Shown: piece after piece, positions 6,022 to 7,078 of the stretch
How positions within the stretch are numbered: position 1 is the first letter of the stretch
Layout of the letters: the number at the start of each line of letters is the position of its first letter
DNA from: Eubacteriales bacterium
GTDB lineage: Bacteria; Bacillota; Clostridia; Christensenellales; UMGS416
Reading direction: 5' to 3'
Length of the DNA stretch: 7,078 bases
Assembly (NCBI GenBank): GCA_028709505.1
Contig: JAQVWW010000057.1
Location: 1 to 7,078, forward strand
Made by a program: the position numbers and the translations under genes
The notes under the pieces: generated by a model
Seen by the model: only the letters and a program-made list of their open reading frames with translations
Told to the model about the DNA's origin: nothing
Database searches by the model: none

Positions 6022-6050
6022 TTGTCAAAACTCCATGCTGATGTTATGCT
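6022..6050 (+). promoter_or_regulatory. Near-consensus promoter of the small membrane protein gene
   Basis: TTGTCA (6022-6027) and TATGCT (6045-6050) are separated by exactly 17 bp, and TGT immediately precedes the -10, giving an extended -10. The start of transcription would be near 6057, about 30 nt before the start codon. This is the best-formed two-hexamer promoter in the window. Readthrough from the transpeptidase gene may add to it. Confidence 0.65.
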
Positions 6051-6087
6051 GAAAAAAACGGCGCGCAGCGCCCGGGGGAGGAACTCA

Positions 6088-6345
6088 ATGAGCGATAACC
6101 GTACCACTGTGGGCATTGGGGAATGGATTGGCGTATTTGTGCTAAGCTGTATCCCGCTGGTCAACATCATCATGCTGCTGGTATGGGCCTTTGGCAACGC
6201 CAAGCCCAGCAAAAAGAACTATGCCCGGGCCACGCTGATTCTGGCGCTCATCGGCGTGGTGCTGTGGATCATCGGCGCCATCATTGCGGCGGCAGTGGGC
6301 TTCTCGCTGGCGGACTTGAGCGGCGGGCTGAGCAGCCTGTACTGA
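6088..6345 (+). CDS. Small two-helix membrane protein
   Basis: The product is 85 residues, starting at the ATG 6 bases after GGAGG (6077-6081). A longer in-frame start at 6022 is unlikely because it lies inside the -35 hexamer. Residues about 12-35 and 47-71 are membrane helices, joined by a short polar, lysine-rich loop (K-P-S-K-K-N-Y-A-R). The pattern W-I-G-x-F-x-L-x-x-I-P-L-V-N-I-I-M-L-L-V-W-A-F resembles a conserved family of small, uncharacterised membrane proteins in Bacillota, usually annotated as hypothetical. With both ends likely on the same side of the membrane it may be an accessory subunit or small transport component; nothing in the sequence gives a function. It stands as its own unit between the transpeptidase gene and a strong terminator. 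Confidence 0.8.
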   Translation: MSDNRTTVGIGEWIGVFVLSCIPLVNIIMLLVWAFGNAKPSKKNYARATLILALIGVVLWIIGAIIAAAVGFSLADLSGGLSSLY

Positions 6346-6567
6346 CCCGCGTAACAATGGCATGCAGGGGCACGCCTTTTGACATGCGCCGGGGGCGCGC
6401 TAAGCAGGGAAGTAAAAAGAGTGAGCAGGCTGGTGCCGGCGCCTTTCCGCAAAGGCCAGGCCGGGCCCTGGGAAAGATGGCCGCGCCGACCGGGGCAACA
6501 TGGGAAAAAGGGCCGGGCGGCGGAACGCCATCGGGCAAAAGCAGCCGGCGCGGGAATGGCATTCGAT
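6346..6567 (+). other. Gene-free, GC-rich stretch before the shared terminator
   Basis: No frame has a ribosome binding site or a natural-looking product on either strand. It contains several short hairpins: GCGCC-GGG-GGCGC (6386-6398), GCCTTT-CCGC-AAAGGC (6441-6456), and CCAGG/CCTGG just after. A TTGACA occurs at 6379-6384 but no matching -10 lies at the right distance (best is TAAGCA at 6401). It is probably a long 3' untranslated region of the small membrane protein mRNA. A small RNA ending at the terminator, or the decayed remains of a gene, are alternatives. Confidence 0.3.
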
Positions 6568-6605
6568 AAAAAAGGCCGCATCGCCTGGCGATGCGGCCTT
6601 TTTTT
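6568..6605. terminator. Strong bidirectional rho-independent terminator
   Basis: GGCCGCATCGC (6574-6584) pairs perfectly with GCGATGCGGCC (6588-6598) around a CTG loop. Six A precede the stem and seven T follow it, so the full helix can reach 17 pairs and there is a T-run in both directions. It serves the small membrane protein transcript on the plus strand and the methyltransferase transcript on the minus strand, whose stop codon is only 9 bases away. Confidence 0.93.
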
Positions 6606-6613
6606 AACGCCGG

Positions 6614-7078
6614 CTATTTGGCCGCCGTCACGTATCGCATGCAATACTCATCCCGGCCCAGCACCGCCTCGGCGGCGGCGATGGACAGGCGCAGATCGGC
6701 GTTGGCGACGTCGAGGATGACGCTGTCCAGCCCGCGTTCGACGGCGAACTGCAAAAAGGCGGCGTTGATGAGCTTGCGCCGGGGCAGGCCAAAGGACAGG
6801 TTCGAAAGGCCGCAGGTGACGTGCACGCCGGGCAGCGCCGCGCGGATGCGCGCGATGGTGTCCAGCGCCTGCACGCCGGCGCTGTCGTCGGTGGCCAGCG
6901 CCGAGACCAGCGCGTCCAGATAGATATCGGCGGGCTTGACGCCGGCTTCGACCAGCAGCTGCGCCAGCTGCACGGCGTTGGAGAAGCGCGCGTCGGCGTC
7001 GGCAGGCATGCGCGTGCCGATGGGCAGCGCCACCACGCCGCAGCCCTTTTGCACGATGTCGCCTACCAGCTCGACACG
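6614..7078 (-). CDS. Methyltetrahydrofolate:corrinoid protein methyltransferase, C-terminal part (AcsE-like)
   Basis: The reading frame stays open to the right edge, so the 154 codons seen are the C-terminal part of a protein of roughly 260-280 residues; the GTG at 7054 is internal, because family-like sequence (R-V-E-L-V-G-D-I-V) continues upstream of it. Y-L-D (codons near 6914-6922) and C-G-L-S-N-L-S-F-G-L-P (Asn codon at 6800-6802) match the pterin-binding residues Asp160 and Asn199 of the AcsE-type methyltransferase fold, a TIM barrel related to dihydropteroate synthase. The tail L-I-N-A-A-F-L-x-x-A-x-x-x-G-L-D-S-V-I-L-D is also typical. It moves the methyl group of 5-methyltetrahydrofolate onto, or from, cobalamin of a corrinoid protein, in the cytoplasm, as in the Wood-Ljungdahl pathway or in methylated-amine use. 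Which partner it serves cannot be told without the upstream genes. Confidence 0.88.
   Translation of the reverse strand, partial: RVELVGDIVQKGCGVVALPIGTRMPADADARFSNAVQLAQLLVEAGVKPADIYLDALVSALATDDSAGVQALDTIARIRAALPGVHVTCGLSNLSFGLPRRKLINAAFLQFAVERGLDSVILDVANADLRLSIAAAEAVLGRDEYCMRYVTAAK

Noticed and set aside
4799..6028. 409-codon open frame on the minus strand opposite the transpeptidase gene
   Set aside because: It is a mirror of third-position GC bias: the protein is rich in R, A, G, V and H without domain structure, has no good ribosome binding site, and the plus-strand gene is unmistakable.
1..7078. CRISPR array, insertion sequence, phage or defence genes
   Set aside because: No spaced direct repeats, transposase motifs, terminal inverted repeats or recognised defence domains are visible; base and codon usage are even across the window.

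Overview
The window looks like chromosomal DNA from a high-GC member of the Bacillota (Clostridia-like), although no marker gene fixes the taxon. The reasons are: every complete gene has a strong AGGAGG-type ribosome binding site at close spacing; sigma-A-like promoters with extended -10 elements sit in AT-rich pockets of an otherwise GC-rich sequence; rho-independent terminators are strong; and the gene families (lipoprotein with a C39-like domain, SH3 plus L,D-transpeptidase, large ADP-ribosylglycohydrolase, pterin-dependent corrinoid methyltransferase) are common in Gram-positive anaerobes. Codons strongly favour G or C in third position, which opens many long false reading frames on the opposite strand.

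Layout. Positions 1-90 hold what may be the last codons of an upstream plus-strand gene and a probable terminator. A short extended -10 promoter (about 123-131) then drives a two-gene plus-strand unit. Its first gene encodes a 601-residue lipoprotein (159-1964, probable TTG start) with SLH-like segments and a C-terminal papain-like C39 domain. Its second, 33 bp later, encodes a PHP-type metal-dependent phosphoesterase (1998-2882). A terminator whose T-run is on the minus strand abuts the end of the second gene, followed by a hairpin-rich 213-bp gap. The next gene, on the minus strand, encodes an ADP-ribosylglycohydrolase family protein (4425-3124). It has a clear TGTTATAAT promoter and a leader of about 160 nt able to form several helices. 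Divergent from it is a secreted SH3/L,D-transpeptidase (4763-5986) preceded by a 22-bp imperfect palindrome. A small two-helix membrane protein follows (6088-6345) with its own near-consensus promoter, then a 220-bp gene-free stretch, a very strong bidirectional terminator (6568-6605), and the 3' part of a minus-strand methyltetrahydrofolate methyltransferase gene running off the right edge.

Functionally, two of the products (the lipoprotein and the transpeptidase) act at the cell envelope and a third is a small membrane protein. The PHP and ADP-ribosylglycohydrolase proteins are probably cytoplasmic hydrolases of phosphate or ribosyl compounds. The methyltransferase belongs to one-carbon/corrinoid metabolism. 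I see no CRISPR array, tRNA, rRNA, transposase, phage gene or defence cassette. No convincing new multi-gene system is visible. The most interesting unexplained signals are non-coding: the structured leader of the ADP-ribosylglycohydrolase gene, the palindrome before the transpeptidase gene, and the two hairpin-rich gaps.
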